Assembly (NCBI GenBank): GCA_019359415.1
Contig: JAHHHH010000002.1
Span: 1-64,000 of the forward strand
Direction: 5' to 3'
DNA from: Iphinoe sp. HA4291-MV1
GTDB lineage: Bacteria > Cyanobacteriota > Cyanobacteriia > Cyanobacteriales > Nostocaceae
Length of the DNA: 64,000 bases
Shown: one piece after another, positions 38,934 through 46,060 of the stretch
How the letters are laid out: every line of letters starts with the position of its first letter
How positions within the stretch are numbered: the stretch's first letter is position 1
The notes under the pieces: generated by a model
What the model was told of the DNA's origin: nothing
What the model saw: the letters and a program-made list of their open reading frames with translations, nothing else
The model's database searches: none
Position numbers and translations under genes: made by a program

Positions 38934-39000
38934 CTCAGCGGCAAAATAGTTCCACAGTAATTGACCAGCGTCCGTCAATTTCTTGAACGACATGATGGCG
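38934..39000 (-). pseudogene. duplicated C-terminal fragment of the GVA-repeat ATPase gene
   Basis: Bases 38948-38984 are identical over 37 nt to 40605-40641, the winged-helix end of the large ATPase gene, and the flanking bases are similar. On the minus strand it encodes VQEIDGRWSITVELF. The rest of the paralogue is gone. It shows that a second ATPase gene of this type once stood here, or that a segment was copied. 38845-39169 has no other gene. Confidence 0.7.
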
Positions 39001-39169
39001 GTTTTTTCAATACTTAGTACAGCTTTGCGTAAAATGGTGGCGAGTTGAGGGTTGAAGTTTAAACGCAGAGGGACGCAGAGGTAAACGCAGAGAGAAGTTT
39101 GAGCGGAGGTTTCCTCCGATCAAAGCTTCGGTGGGAACGCGGAGAATTCGCGCTCGTATTAATGAAATG

Positions 39170-39564
39170 TTAAGGGGTTATGAGCTGTAGATTGGGAATT
39201 TCTAGGAAGTCTTTGGTATTGTGAGTGACTAACGGTAAGTTGTAGCGTAAAGCCGTTGCTGCAATCCAAGCATCTTGAGGAGAAATTGGTCGTCCCGCGC
39301 TTTGTCGATTGGCACGAACCTGTGCCCATTCTCGACAAAGGAGTTGATCGACCGGAATGATGAGGTAATTCGACAGGTATTGTTCTAGCTGGGCAAAGCG
39401 ACGATCGCCCACTGACGCAAAATTGCCCACTGAAACAGTTCAGCGATAGTCATGAATAACAATGCTAATTCTTGACCGCTCAAAACTGGTAGGTAAGGGT
39501 CAGCATAATCACTACCTTTGAGGATAAAGGAAGCAATATCAGTATCGATGAGAAGAAGACTCAT
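39170..39564 (-). pseudogene. PIN-domain (VapC-type) toxin with a one-base frameshift
   Basis: From ATG 39564 the frame gives MSLLLIDTDIASFILKG and then TIAELFQWAILRQW, the first part of a PIN toxin with its Asp and Glu. At the G run near 39407-39411 it goes out of frame. The next frame (39170 to about 39415) continues with GDRRFAQLEQYLSNYLIIPVDQ, then SPQDAWIAATALRYNLPLVTHN and TKDF, the remaining PIN acidic residues. One missing G would restore WGDRRF. It starts 10 bp after the antitoxin-like gene. It is either a dead toxin or a sequencing error. Confidence 0.8.
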
Positions 39565-39574
39565 GAGAATTTGG

Positions 39575-39868
39575 TTAAATCACCTCTTGGCGCTGCTGTC
39601 GCAGGAAGGTGAGAAAATCCTCAATGGAGTCTTCTTGAGGCCAAAAGTTAGCAGCAAAATCGTTGAGGTTATGAACGGTCGTGGGAGTCTGGGTGGCGAG
39701 TAGCTGCGTGAGCGTGGTACCTTGCCAAAACTGATTACTGAGGTTTTTAAGATCGGTTTGAGAATTTGAGGATGAATTGCTTTGAGTGAGGATTTGCAGG
39801 AGTTGTTGGCGCTCTGTGGATGAGAGGAGTTGGATGGCAGCGATCGCAGCTTCGAGTTGTGGAGTCAT
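39575..39868 (-). CDS. antitoxin-like partner of the PIN toxin
   Basis: 97 residues. A helical N-terminus (PQLEAAIAAIQLLSSTERQQLLQIL) is followed by a Gln/Ser-rich linker and a C-terminal segment rich in acidic and aromatic residues (FAANFWPQEDSIEDFLTFLRQQR), the kind that wraps a PIN toxin. It lies 10 bp upstream of the toxin gene. The family is not a well-known VapB fold, so the antitoxin role comes from position. It looks intact even though the toxin is frameshifted. Confidence 0.65.
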   Translation of the reverse strand: MTPQLEAAIAAIQLLSSTERQQLLQILTQSNSSSNSQTDLKNLSNQFWQGTTLTQLLATQTPTTVHNLNDFAANFWPQEDSIEDFLTFLRQQRQEVI

Positions 39869-39893
39869 AGTGCGGTCTTGTGGTTATCTGGTT

Positions 39894-40169
39894 CTATTCT
39901 TTTGTTAACCGTAATGTGCCTAGAAAGTATATCACGAAAACACGAAAAATCAAACCTTTGTTGATTCGCTCATAAGCATAGACAGTGATTGTTGCTACAT
40001 CATGAGTAAGCAAAATGCGTTCTTCATTGGCTGCCCACTCTAAGATAGTGGAATCATCAGTATGGATTAGACCTATATCTTGGATACGAACAATGTCCAA
40101 TCGAGGTAAACGTCTGATCAAGCCCCGCAATATCGAGCCATTGAAGTTCTCATCAGTCAATAGACGCAC
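39894..40169 (-). CDS. DUF5615 PIN-like protein, C-terminus altered
   Basis: 91 residues. It opens with MRLLTDENFNGSILRGLIRRLPRLDIVRIQD, then DDSTILEWAANEERILLTHD, with the acidic residues of the DUF5615 PIN-like fold, which is usually paired with a DUF433 antitoxin. The last 20 residues (FRVFVIYFLGTLRLTKE) are not family-like, and the protein is about 20-30 residues short, so a small deletion or frameshift at the 3' end is likely. It overlaps the DUF433 stop by 13 bp (40157-40169). Activity as an RNase is uncertain. Confidence 0.75.
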   Translation of the reverse strand: MRLLTDENFNGSILRGLIRRLPRLDIVRIQDIGLIHTDDSTILEWAANEERILLTHDVATITVYAYERINKGLIFRVFVIYFLGTLRLTKE

Positions 40170-40543
40170 TGGCTATAATTCTCCTTGGGGCTGATAGCGA
40201 TGCCTCCGGCAAGCCGCAAAGCGTCTACGCGTAAGCGCTGTCTAAGATTAGCTAAGTTATACTCCTTTTCAAATTGATTTCGTTGTTGTTGAGCTTGTTT
40301 GCGACGCTGCACTAGGTAGTTGTCGATTTCTTGGCGATGGGTGAGATAGTATGCGATCGCTGCGTATATCTCCCCTAAACAGAGAACAGGATACTGAACA
40401 GCAATTTCTTCAGGTGTAGAGCCGTTATGGTATGTGGCTAGTAAGCTATCGAGAGTAACGCGACTCTGACCAATACGAATACCTCCACCTTCGTCCCAAC
40501 GAAACGGTGGAGCGGTAACCTTAAATTCGATTTGAACGCTCAT
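40157..40543 (-). CDS. DUF433 antitoxin-like protein, C-terminus built from a repeat
   Basis: 128 residues. An N-terminal adapter strand (IEFKVTAPPFRWDEGGGIRIG) is followed by the DUF433 helical DNA-binding domain: VTLDSLLATYHNGSTPEEIAVQYP, then EIYAAIAYYLTHR. DUF433 proteins are antitoxins for DUF5615 partners. The last 22 residues (DALRLAGGIAISPKEN onward) are encoded by a dispersed repeat (40190-40240) that kept the frame. Its ATG overlaps the stop of the large ATPase gene (ATGA, 40540-40543), so it is translationally coupled to that gene, which is not usual for toxin-antitoxin pairs. Confidence 0.82.
   Translation of the reverse strand: MSVQIEFKVTAPPFRWDEGGGIRIGQSRVTLDSLLATYHNGSTPEEIAVQYPVLCLGEIYAAIAYYLTHRQEIDNYLVQRRKQAQQQRNQFEKEYNLANLRQRLRVDALRLAGGIAISPKENYSQCVY
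40190..40245. repeat. dispersed palindromic repeat inside the DUF433 gene
   Basis: Contains GATGCCTCCGGCAAGCCGC, then AAGCGTCTACGCGTAAGCGC, the same kind of unit found between genes elsewhere in the window. It lies in frame at the end of the DUF433 gene. Confidence 0.6.
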
Positions 40544-43473
40544 GGGGGAAATTCTTGGATTTGTGGTATTTCTTTCTTCAGTTTAGTGACCCAGCGACGA
40601 AAGAGTTCCACAGTAATTGACCAGCGTCCGTCAATTTCTTCAACAACATCATGACGCTTGAGAGTATCAAGTGCTTTCTCTAAAGAAGCAATTTCTATAT
40701 TTGTACTGTGAGATAACGCCTCAATACTTAATCCTTCTGGATGTGGTGCGATTGCCTTTGGCACTGCGCTTTGCGCGATCGCTTTTAGTATCGCTTGTTG
40801 TCCAGCTGCACCTCGCGCTGCCTGACCCCAAACACCATCAAAGTAGTAACGTCCCCGCTGGAAGAACTCAGGGTCATTGACAACAGCATCGACCTCCTCT
40901 ATTTTAAGGATATGATCCCGGGCGCGTTCTGTCTGAAAAACTTCGTCATTGTAACGGCGGACGAGTTGGAATCCGACTAACTGTACTAAATAAGGTTGTC
41001 CGTGGGTGAGATGGTAGATTTTATCGAGAGCTTCTGGGGTGTAGTCGAGGGGAAAGTCTTCAACAGATGGATTTGTAAGAATTTGGTGAGTCGCCCCAGC
41101 TTCCATGAAACCAACTTTGATTGGAATGACACTGGCGAAGAAAGGTTGAAAATAATCTGCTGTCATCTCTTCTAAGGTGTGCAAACCTGCTAAAGCAAAA
41201 GCGATTTTAGAGCTTTTGTGCGCTAACCCCCGGAGATATCCCATAAAATCTACAGGGATTTTTCCCACCGAAATCAGTTCCTCGATTTTCTCGAACTCGT
41301 CTAAGGCGATGATTAAACCCTGAGTTTCTAGTTCTGCTTCCACCTGTGTCAAGTATCTTCTAAATGTCGGTTGTGGAAGACTCAGCAAATCTTCATTGCT
41401 TGGAGGTGGAATTTGCATGACTTCAGAAATTGCATCAGAAATTGTCATCAGCACTTCCACAACTCCTTGGGGAGCATCTCCAACTTCTAGAAGATTGACA
41501 TAAGCGACTTGTACACTTGGTTTTATAAAACTGGCGACATTCCGCAGAATAGAAGTTTTGCCCATCCGCCTGTGTCCGTAGATAACCACAGACTGAAGTT
41601 GAGAACCCCTTACCCACAACTCCTCTAATTGTCTGATCACATCTTCCCGCCCAACAAACAATTCTGCCTCAACCGGAGGACCGACAACATAGGGATTCAC
41701 CACAGGTTTGGTGATGGAAATTTTCCCGACTTCCTTGGCTATCCCCTCAAAGGCTCTTCTCCAAGTTCGGGCAATATCTATAATTAAGTCGCGCTCTGCT
41801 TGCGGGAGAGTATCGGCATTATCTAGAATTTCTGTGAGTTCCCCGAAGGCGCGGTTGAGAGCTAAGGAGCGTTGATAAGTAGACCGACTGCGCTGTATAA
41901 TCGCGGCATTCTCAACGACAGAACGTAGAGATGTGAGAGTTTGCCAGGTTACTGGACGCAGTAAGGGTTCTTGTGGAAAGGAAGGAATTTCAACTGTAGC
42001 GATCGCGTTTGGTTCTTTTGCTTTGTTAAAGGCTGCTAGAGTTTGAGCGAGGGTGAACATTTCTTCACCATAGGGAAGAGAACGCACTTTTGTAAAAGCC
42101 TCCTCAGCTTTCGCTGGTTCTTTTTCATGAAGATACCAGAAACCAGCCGCAGTAGCACGGGCGGGAGTGTCTAAGCGAGTATCTGTGAAAAAACGAGCTT
42201 GGAGTTGTTCTTTCCAACGACGAGGAAAGAAAAAGAACAACGGGAAAGAAAAGAAATCTTTGACAAACTTTGACTTGAGCGTTTCATTGAGAGAAGCTGA
42301 GACAAAACGCACGAGTTGCCAATCAAAAGGTTTTTCAGCAACCTGAACGACACGAAAGACGACTTGCTCTGAAGGGATTTCCGCCAGCACCAAATTGACA
42401 GCTTGAATCACGGGGATGAATTGAAGAGTGTAAGCTAGCAATTGGTTCGCATTATGCAAACCATTCTCCCAGTCTTGACGCAGCCAATTTTTCAACCGAG
42501 AAGACAGAGAGTAAAGAGGAAATGGCGTGACATGGGAGATTTGCCATTGTTTATTGTGGGGAAACCACATGACAAGGGGTAAACTCAAAAGCCAATTTTC
42601 CAGACGGAGTATCGCCACGCCAAACGCCACGCCAAACGCCACGCCATACGCCACGTTGCCCACCACGCCGCTCCCCACGCCGTGCGCCAAGCCAAACGCC
42701 ACGCCGCTCGTCACGCCAAGCACCACGCCAAACGCCACGCCAAACGCCACGCCGCTCGTCACGCCATACACCACGCCGCTCGTCACGCCGCTCGTCACGC
42801 CATACACCGCGCCATACGCCCCGCTGCTCACCACGCCATACACCGCGCCATACGCCACGCCAACCGCCACGCCGCGCGCCACGCCTAATGCCAAGATGCC
42901 GCTTGCCACGCCAAACACCACGCCGTGCGCCAAGCCAAACGTCACGCTGCTCGTCACGCTGCTCGCCACGCCAAACGCCACGCCGCGCGCTACGCCGCGC
43001 GCTACGCCGCGCGCTACGCCGCGCGCTACGCCATACGCCACGCCATACGCCACGCCATACGCCACGCCTAACCAAATAAAAATAATAGGAACAACATCTA
43101 TTTGCTGAAGAAGCCAAGCCAACGTCATAGGAACATCTATTTGCTGAAGAAGCCAAGCCAACGTCATAGGAACATCTATTTGCTGAAGAAGCCAAGCCAA
43201 CGTCAGTGGTGTCACAACTGTTAACACCAATCCTTGGCAAAGCAAATTTCGCTGAATGGAATTTTGTTGCAGCAACTCCCATCCCTTGCGCCAATTCATT
43301 TCCCATAAAGGAATATATCCACCCCCAAAGTTATCCACATACCATCGCAAAGCTTGGGGAAAGTAAAACACCCAGTACAACAGGCGCAGGTAATCCAGCG
43401 GGTTCCACAGGGAGAGGGGGCGCTTGAGTTTGGGCGCTAAATCTAGGCGGGGTACGGGTGGGTGTTGGTTCAT
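40540..43473 (-). CDS. 977-residue membrane-repeat AAA/STAND-like ATPase
   Basis: Start ATG 43473, because it overlaps the upstream stop (ATGA, 43470-43473). Residues 1-90 hold Trp/Tyr-rich helices. At about 90-126 a 13-residue unit (TLAWLLQQIDVPM) is repeated three times. From about 135 to 287 the chain is nearly all GVAx tetrapeptides (GVAY, GVAR, GVTS, GVAF), a glycine-zipper-like hydrophobic array likely to sit in the membrane. The ATPase domain has Walker A YGHRRMGKTS at about 628-637 and Walker B LIIALDEFEKI near 715. A winged helix lies at about 905-960. The next gene, DUF433, overlaps its stop. It may be a membrane-anchored sensor or effector; function is inferred only. Confidence 0.8.
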   Translation of the reverse strand: MNQHPPVPRLDLAPKLKRPLSLWNPLDYLRLLYWVFYFPQALRWYVDNFGGGYIPLWEMNWRKGWELLQQNSIQRNLLCQGLVLTVVTPLTLAWLLQQIDVPMTLAWLLQQIDVPMTLAWLLQQIDVVPIIFIWLGVAYGVAYGVAYGVARGVARGVARGVARGVAFGVASSVTSSVTFGLAHGVVFGVASGILALGVARGVAVGVAYGAVYGVVSSGAYGAVYGVTSGVTSGVVYGVTSGVAFGVAFGVVLGVTSGVAFGLAHGVGSGVVGNVAYGVAFGVAFGVAILRLENWLLSLPLVMWFPHNKQWQISHVTPFPLYSLSSRLKNWLRQDWENGLHNANQLLAYTLQFIPVIQAVNLVLAEIPSEQVVFRVVQVAEKPFDWQLVRFVSASLNETLKSKFVKDFFSFPLFFFFPRRWKEQLQARFFTDTRLDTPARATAAGFWYLHEKEPAKAEEAFTKVRSLPYGEEMFTLAQTLAAFNKAKEPNAIATVEIPSFPQEPLLRPVTWQTLTSLRSVVENAAIIQRSRSTYQRSLALNRAFGELTEILDNADTLPQAERDLIIDIARTWRRAFEGIAKEVGKISITKPVVNPYVVGPPVEAELFVGREDVIRQLEELWVRGSQLQSVVIYGHRRMGKTSILRNVASFIKPSVQVAYVNLLEVGDAPQGVVEVLMTISDAISEVMQIPPPSNEDLLSLPQPTFRRYLTQVEAELETQGLIIALDEFEKIEELISVGKIPVDFMGYLRGLAHKSSKIAFALAGLHTLEEMTADYFQPFFASVIPIKVGFMEAGATHQILTNPSVEDFPLDYTPEALDKIYHLTHGQPYLVQLVGFQLVRRYNDEVFQTERARDHILKIEEVDAVVNDPEFFQRGRYYFDGVWGQAARGAAGQQAILKAIAQSAVPKAIAPHPEGLSIEALSHSTNIEIASLEKALDTLKRHDVVEEIDGRWSITVELFRRWVTKLKKEIPQIQEFPP
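42613..43068 (-). repeat. 12-bp tandem array encoding GVAx tetrapeptides
   Basis: About 38 degenerate copies of a 12-bp unit such as ACGCCATACGCC (plus strand) lie inside the large ATPase gene. Frame is kept in every copy, and substitutions fall mainly in the fourth residue or swap Ala, Thr, Val and Ser, as for coding selection. Confidence 0.85.
43094..43206 (-). repeat. 39-bp in-frame triplication
   Basis: Three nearly exact copies starting at 43094, 43133 and 43172 encode TLAWLLQQIDVPM three times. The near identity means recent expansion. Confidence 0.9.
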
Positions 43474-44228
43474 TCCCCACCTCCCGTATACCGCGCATAA
43501 CTTCGATAGCATAGCTGCATAAGTTTCCGAGGATGTCCGCCGCTTTCCTCCACCGATCGCACAATTTCCTCTTCCAAAAAACTCACAGAAGTTCTCGCCA
43601 AACGCCTAGCAATAAAATCACGCATGGTAGTTTCATTCCAAGGCTGAATGTGTTCCTCCTGGCAAATACCTGCCAACGGTGATGTCTTACCTTCATCATG
43701 ACTATCATTAAACAAGTCGTTGAGTGGTTCACTCGCAGCTAAAATCAACTTCAATGGCGCATCACTTCCCTCAGCTAAGCCGCGCAACTTATCCCGTACT
43801 CCACGAGTAAACCCTTGCCAAGTCAGCTTCCCCACATTGTCCAAAGCCAGTAGTATCTTATTTTTATGTGCTTTCAAATTCCGGGTTAACAGATACCCTG
43901 TACATTCTTTGATACCAACCTCGTGACACAACGCGCTGTAGAAGTCTTCTTCATTATCTATATAATTCAAGTCTAGAAAAACTGACTGACGCGGTGAATA
44001 TAGACGACTTCCCGCCTGTTGGCAAATCGCCCATAGTAAAGAAGACTTGCCAATTCCTTCTTCTCCTATCAAAGCAACACTGCTTCCGCTGTTAAGCACT
44101 TCAAACACCCGCCCAATTTCTCGCTCTCGGTTAAAAAACAACTGTAAATTTTCTATTCTGCCATGTTGGGGAATGAAGGGGTTGGGAATTGCCTTTTCTG
44201 CTCTCGGTTTTGGAACAAGAACTAAGTC
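43470..44228 (-). CDS. nSTAND-like ATPase half, joined to CHAT by frameshift
   Basis: The frame is open from beyond the A9 tract (GAC at 44226-44228) down to TGA at 43470. A linker reads DLVLVPKPRAEKAIPNP, then the ATPase FFNREREIGRVFEVLNSGSS with Walker A IGEEGIGKSS and Walker B ILLALDNVGKL, and a C-terminal lid (EEEIVRSVEESGGHP). There is no in-frame ATG before Walker A, so independent initiation is unlikely. In the -1 frame after the CHAT part the fused product is about 443 residues: CHAT 1-191, linker 192-220, ATPase 221-443. It ends overlapping the ATG of the large ATPase gene. Confidence 0.8.
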   Translation of the reverse strand, partial: DLVLVPKPRAEKAIPNPFIPQHGRIENLQLFFNREREIGRVFEVLNSGSSVALIGEEGIGKSSLLWAICQQAGSRLYSPRQSVFLDLNYIDNEEDFYSALCHEVGIKECTGYLLTRNLKAHKNKILLALDNVGKLTWQGFTRGVRDKLRGLAEGSDAPLKLILAASEPLNDLFNDSHDEGKTSPLAGICQEEHIQPWNETTMRDFIARRLARTSVSFLEEEIVRSVEESGGHPRKLMQLCYRSYARYTGGGE

Positions 44229-44800
44229 TTTTTTTTTACATAAATAATTGGTTTAAGATGCTCTGGAATACCTTGTAATCGAATCTCTACACAGCCAAAC
44301 TTATAAGCATCCTCAATGGAACGATTTGCAGCTAATGCTTTGTAAAAACCAACAGCAAAGGAAATCGCCGCTTGATCACCAATTGCGTCATTCATCCCAA
44401 TCACAAACGGGATATGTTCGGTGATCGCCTTTGCCTGAATTTCAGAGTAGCAAGCATTTAGCACCACACAATTTACGTGCTGTGCAAACAGCTCAAACAT
44501 TGCTGCTAAAGCATCAGGCTGCACAGGCTGAAATTTGCCCACTTCATTCTCAAAACAAAGCTCTCCTTGACTTGTACCATGTCCAGAAAAATGTATAATG
44601 TTTGGCTCAACATCAAATATAGCTTGGGTAATATCCCCAACACGAACTGACTCTCGCTGTTCCAACTGATATTTTTCTGGCACTTTGGCTATTCGCAATC
44701 TTTCTTTAATATCTCGTAACTCTTGCCCTAAACGTAACCGAGAATCATCACTCGGATCGGCTGCTAAAAACAAGATTTTTACAGAAATAGCACCGCTCAT
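44222..44800 (-). CDS. CHAT-domain (caspase-like) protease
   Basis: 192 residues in the zero frame. A CHAT domain with the catalytic dyad His74 in IIHFSGHG and Cys117 in VVLNACYSE; ILFLAADPSDDSRLRLGQEL is the usual first strand and helix. It has no TPR domain of its own. The zero frame stops soon after a run of nine A (44229-44237), while the -1 frame continues into an ATPase, so both a short and a fused product are possible. CHAT proteases serve in bacterial defence and cell death, often next to STAND ATPases; that is family knowledge. Confidence 0.88.
   Translation of the reverse strand: MSGAISVKILFLAADPSDDSRLRLGQELRDIKERLRIAKVPEKYQLEQRESVRVGDITQAIFDVEPNIIHFSGHGTSQGELCFENEVGKFQPVQPDALAAMFELFAQHVNCVVLNACYSEIQAKAITEHIPFVIGMNDAIGDQAAISFAVGFYKALAANRSIEDAYKFGCVEIRLQGIPEHLKPIIYVKKKT
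44228..44234 (-). promoter_or_regulatory. A_AAA_AAG slippery heptamer, candidate -1 frameshift site
   Basis: In the zero frame of the CHAT gene the codons read AAA AAG with a preceding A, the same heptamer and phase as the dnaX -1 programmed frameshift site. The -1 shift joins exactly the CHAT and ATPase frames. No strong downstream hairpin or upstream Shine-Dalgarno-like booster is obvious. RNA polymerase slippage on A9, or an assembly error, are alternatives. Confidence 0.65.
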
Positions 44801-44916
44801 TTAGGCAATTATAAGAGTTCAGTTACTGAAGAATATAACACTATAATGACTGAGTTAGGCTTCTTGAGAGCATTTGCCAGTATCAAAAGTGCGATCGCTG
44901 TGCGCCATCGCACTCC

Positions 44917-45372
44917 AATACGGTTCGGATGAGCTCTTAAAGCTCTTGATACCTGTGGACGAGTGTTTGATACCTGTGGACGAGTGTTTGATACCTGTGG
45001 ACGAGTGTTTGATACCTGTGGACGAGTGTTTGATATCTGTGGACGAGTGTTTGATATCTGTGGACGAGTGTTTGATATCTGTGGACGAGTGTTTGATATC
45101 TGTGGACGAGTGTTTGATATCTGTGGATGAGTGTTTAATACCTGTGGATGAGTGTTTGATACTCGCGGACGAGTGTTTAATACCTGTGGATGAGTGTTTG
45201 ATACCTGTGAACGAGTGTTTGATACCTGTGAACGAGTGTTTGATACTCATCCACTCGCAATATGGTTCAGATAACCCCGCAGGCGATTGCGCTCCCGACG
45301 CAGTTTGCACGCTCTGCTTTGAATGGTGCTCACGCGGCGAGGGTGACAGCTCACCGTTAACCGAATCGTATT
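44917..45372 (-). repeat. 21-bp palindromic tandem array with hairpin head (copy 2)
   Basis: Reverse orientation of the element at 27061. Head inverted repeats are at 45356-45372 (GTTAACCGAATCGTATT) and 45259-45274 (AATATGGTTCAGATAA). About 14 units of 21 bp (44949-45246, AAACACTCGTCCACAGGTATC on the minus strand) follow. A second AATACGGTTCGGAT sits at 44917-44930, closing the array. Copy 1 lacks this last piece. Long frames here are artefacts of the unit length. Confidence 0.8.
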
Positions 45373-45388
45373 GGATCGCACTCAACAT

Positions 45389-45958
45389 CTACACAAAAAA
45401 TCTTCCTACAGAACAACCAAAACCAGGTAACAGCGGTGAACTCAATTCATCATTTGCAAGCAGTGTTACCATCAATCTTAAACTCGCATTTTCCCGGCGG
45501 TAAACTTCAACTTGTTGCAAACGCCAATCAGCAATCCAATATTCCTGCACACCGCGTGATGCGTAAAGCTTGAGTTTAGCTTCTCTATCGCGACGTTCAT
45601 TTTCCACACCAGGAGACAATACCTCAACAACTAACTCTGGTGCGCCAGTCAGATGTCCCGCTTCATCTAACAAAACTGCTAAGCGTTCATTGCTAGCCCA
45701 AACCACATCTGGAATCACATTATCCGATTCCGAAAATAGAACCCCAGCAGTAATGCTTGCTTCTCCCAAACCACTAGACTCTGACCAAGAATCAAGTTCT
45801 CGAAAGATTTGACCACAAGCGCGTTGATGTTTCCAGTGAGGTACCCTAGTCATGAATAACTCACCATCAATTATCTCATAGCGCGTACCTTCGTTTTCAG
45901 GTAAGAAGTTTAAATCTGTCGTCGTCCAACGCACACCCTCAGTTGCTGTTCGATTCAT
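45389..45958 (-). CDS. Uma2-family (PD-(D/E)XK-like) protein
   Basis: 189 residues. Uma2 features: GTRYEIIDGELF at about 24-35, VIPDVVWA with the metal-binding Asp near 83, ELVVEVLSPG near 107-116 and KLKLYASRGVQEYWIAD near 127-143. The fold is that of restriction-type nucleases and the family is hugely expanded in cyanobacteria; the cellular role is unknown. It stands alone beside the 21-bp array, whose head begins just past its stop. Confidence 0.9.
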   Translation of the reverse strand: MNRTATEGVRWTTTDLNFLPENEGTRYEIIDGELFMTRVPHWKHQRACGQIFRELDSWSESSGLGEASITAGVLFSESDNVIPDVVWASNERLAVLLDEAGHLTGAPELVVEVLSPGVENERRDREAKLKLYASRGVQEYWIADWRLQQVEVYRRENASLRLMVTLLANDELSSPLLPGFGCSVGRFFV

Positions 45959-46060
45959 AGCAGAACTCCTTTTTAGTCATTTCATCAATTGCTGAAACCA
46001 AACTTTGCATAAAGACAACCGTACTAAAATTAATGAATAACTTTTAAACTCATTCTAACT

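Noticed and set aside
42527-43108. 193-codon plus-strand Thr/Pro/Ala-rich frame and other frames over the GVA array
   Set aside because: They are shadows of the 12-bp repeat. The minus-strand frame continues into conserved ATPase sequence on one side and coupled start codons on the other.
43470-44141. ATPase as an independent gene starting at TTG 44141
   Set aside because: The frame stays open upstream through a natural linker to the A9 tract, there is no ribosome site at 44141, and joining gives a sensible CHAT-ATPase protein.
44855-45388. 177-codon frame and its antisense through copy 2 of the array
   Set aside because: Same reason: repeat-driven open frames. The shared SEPYCEWMSIKH peptide follows from the shared DNA head.
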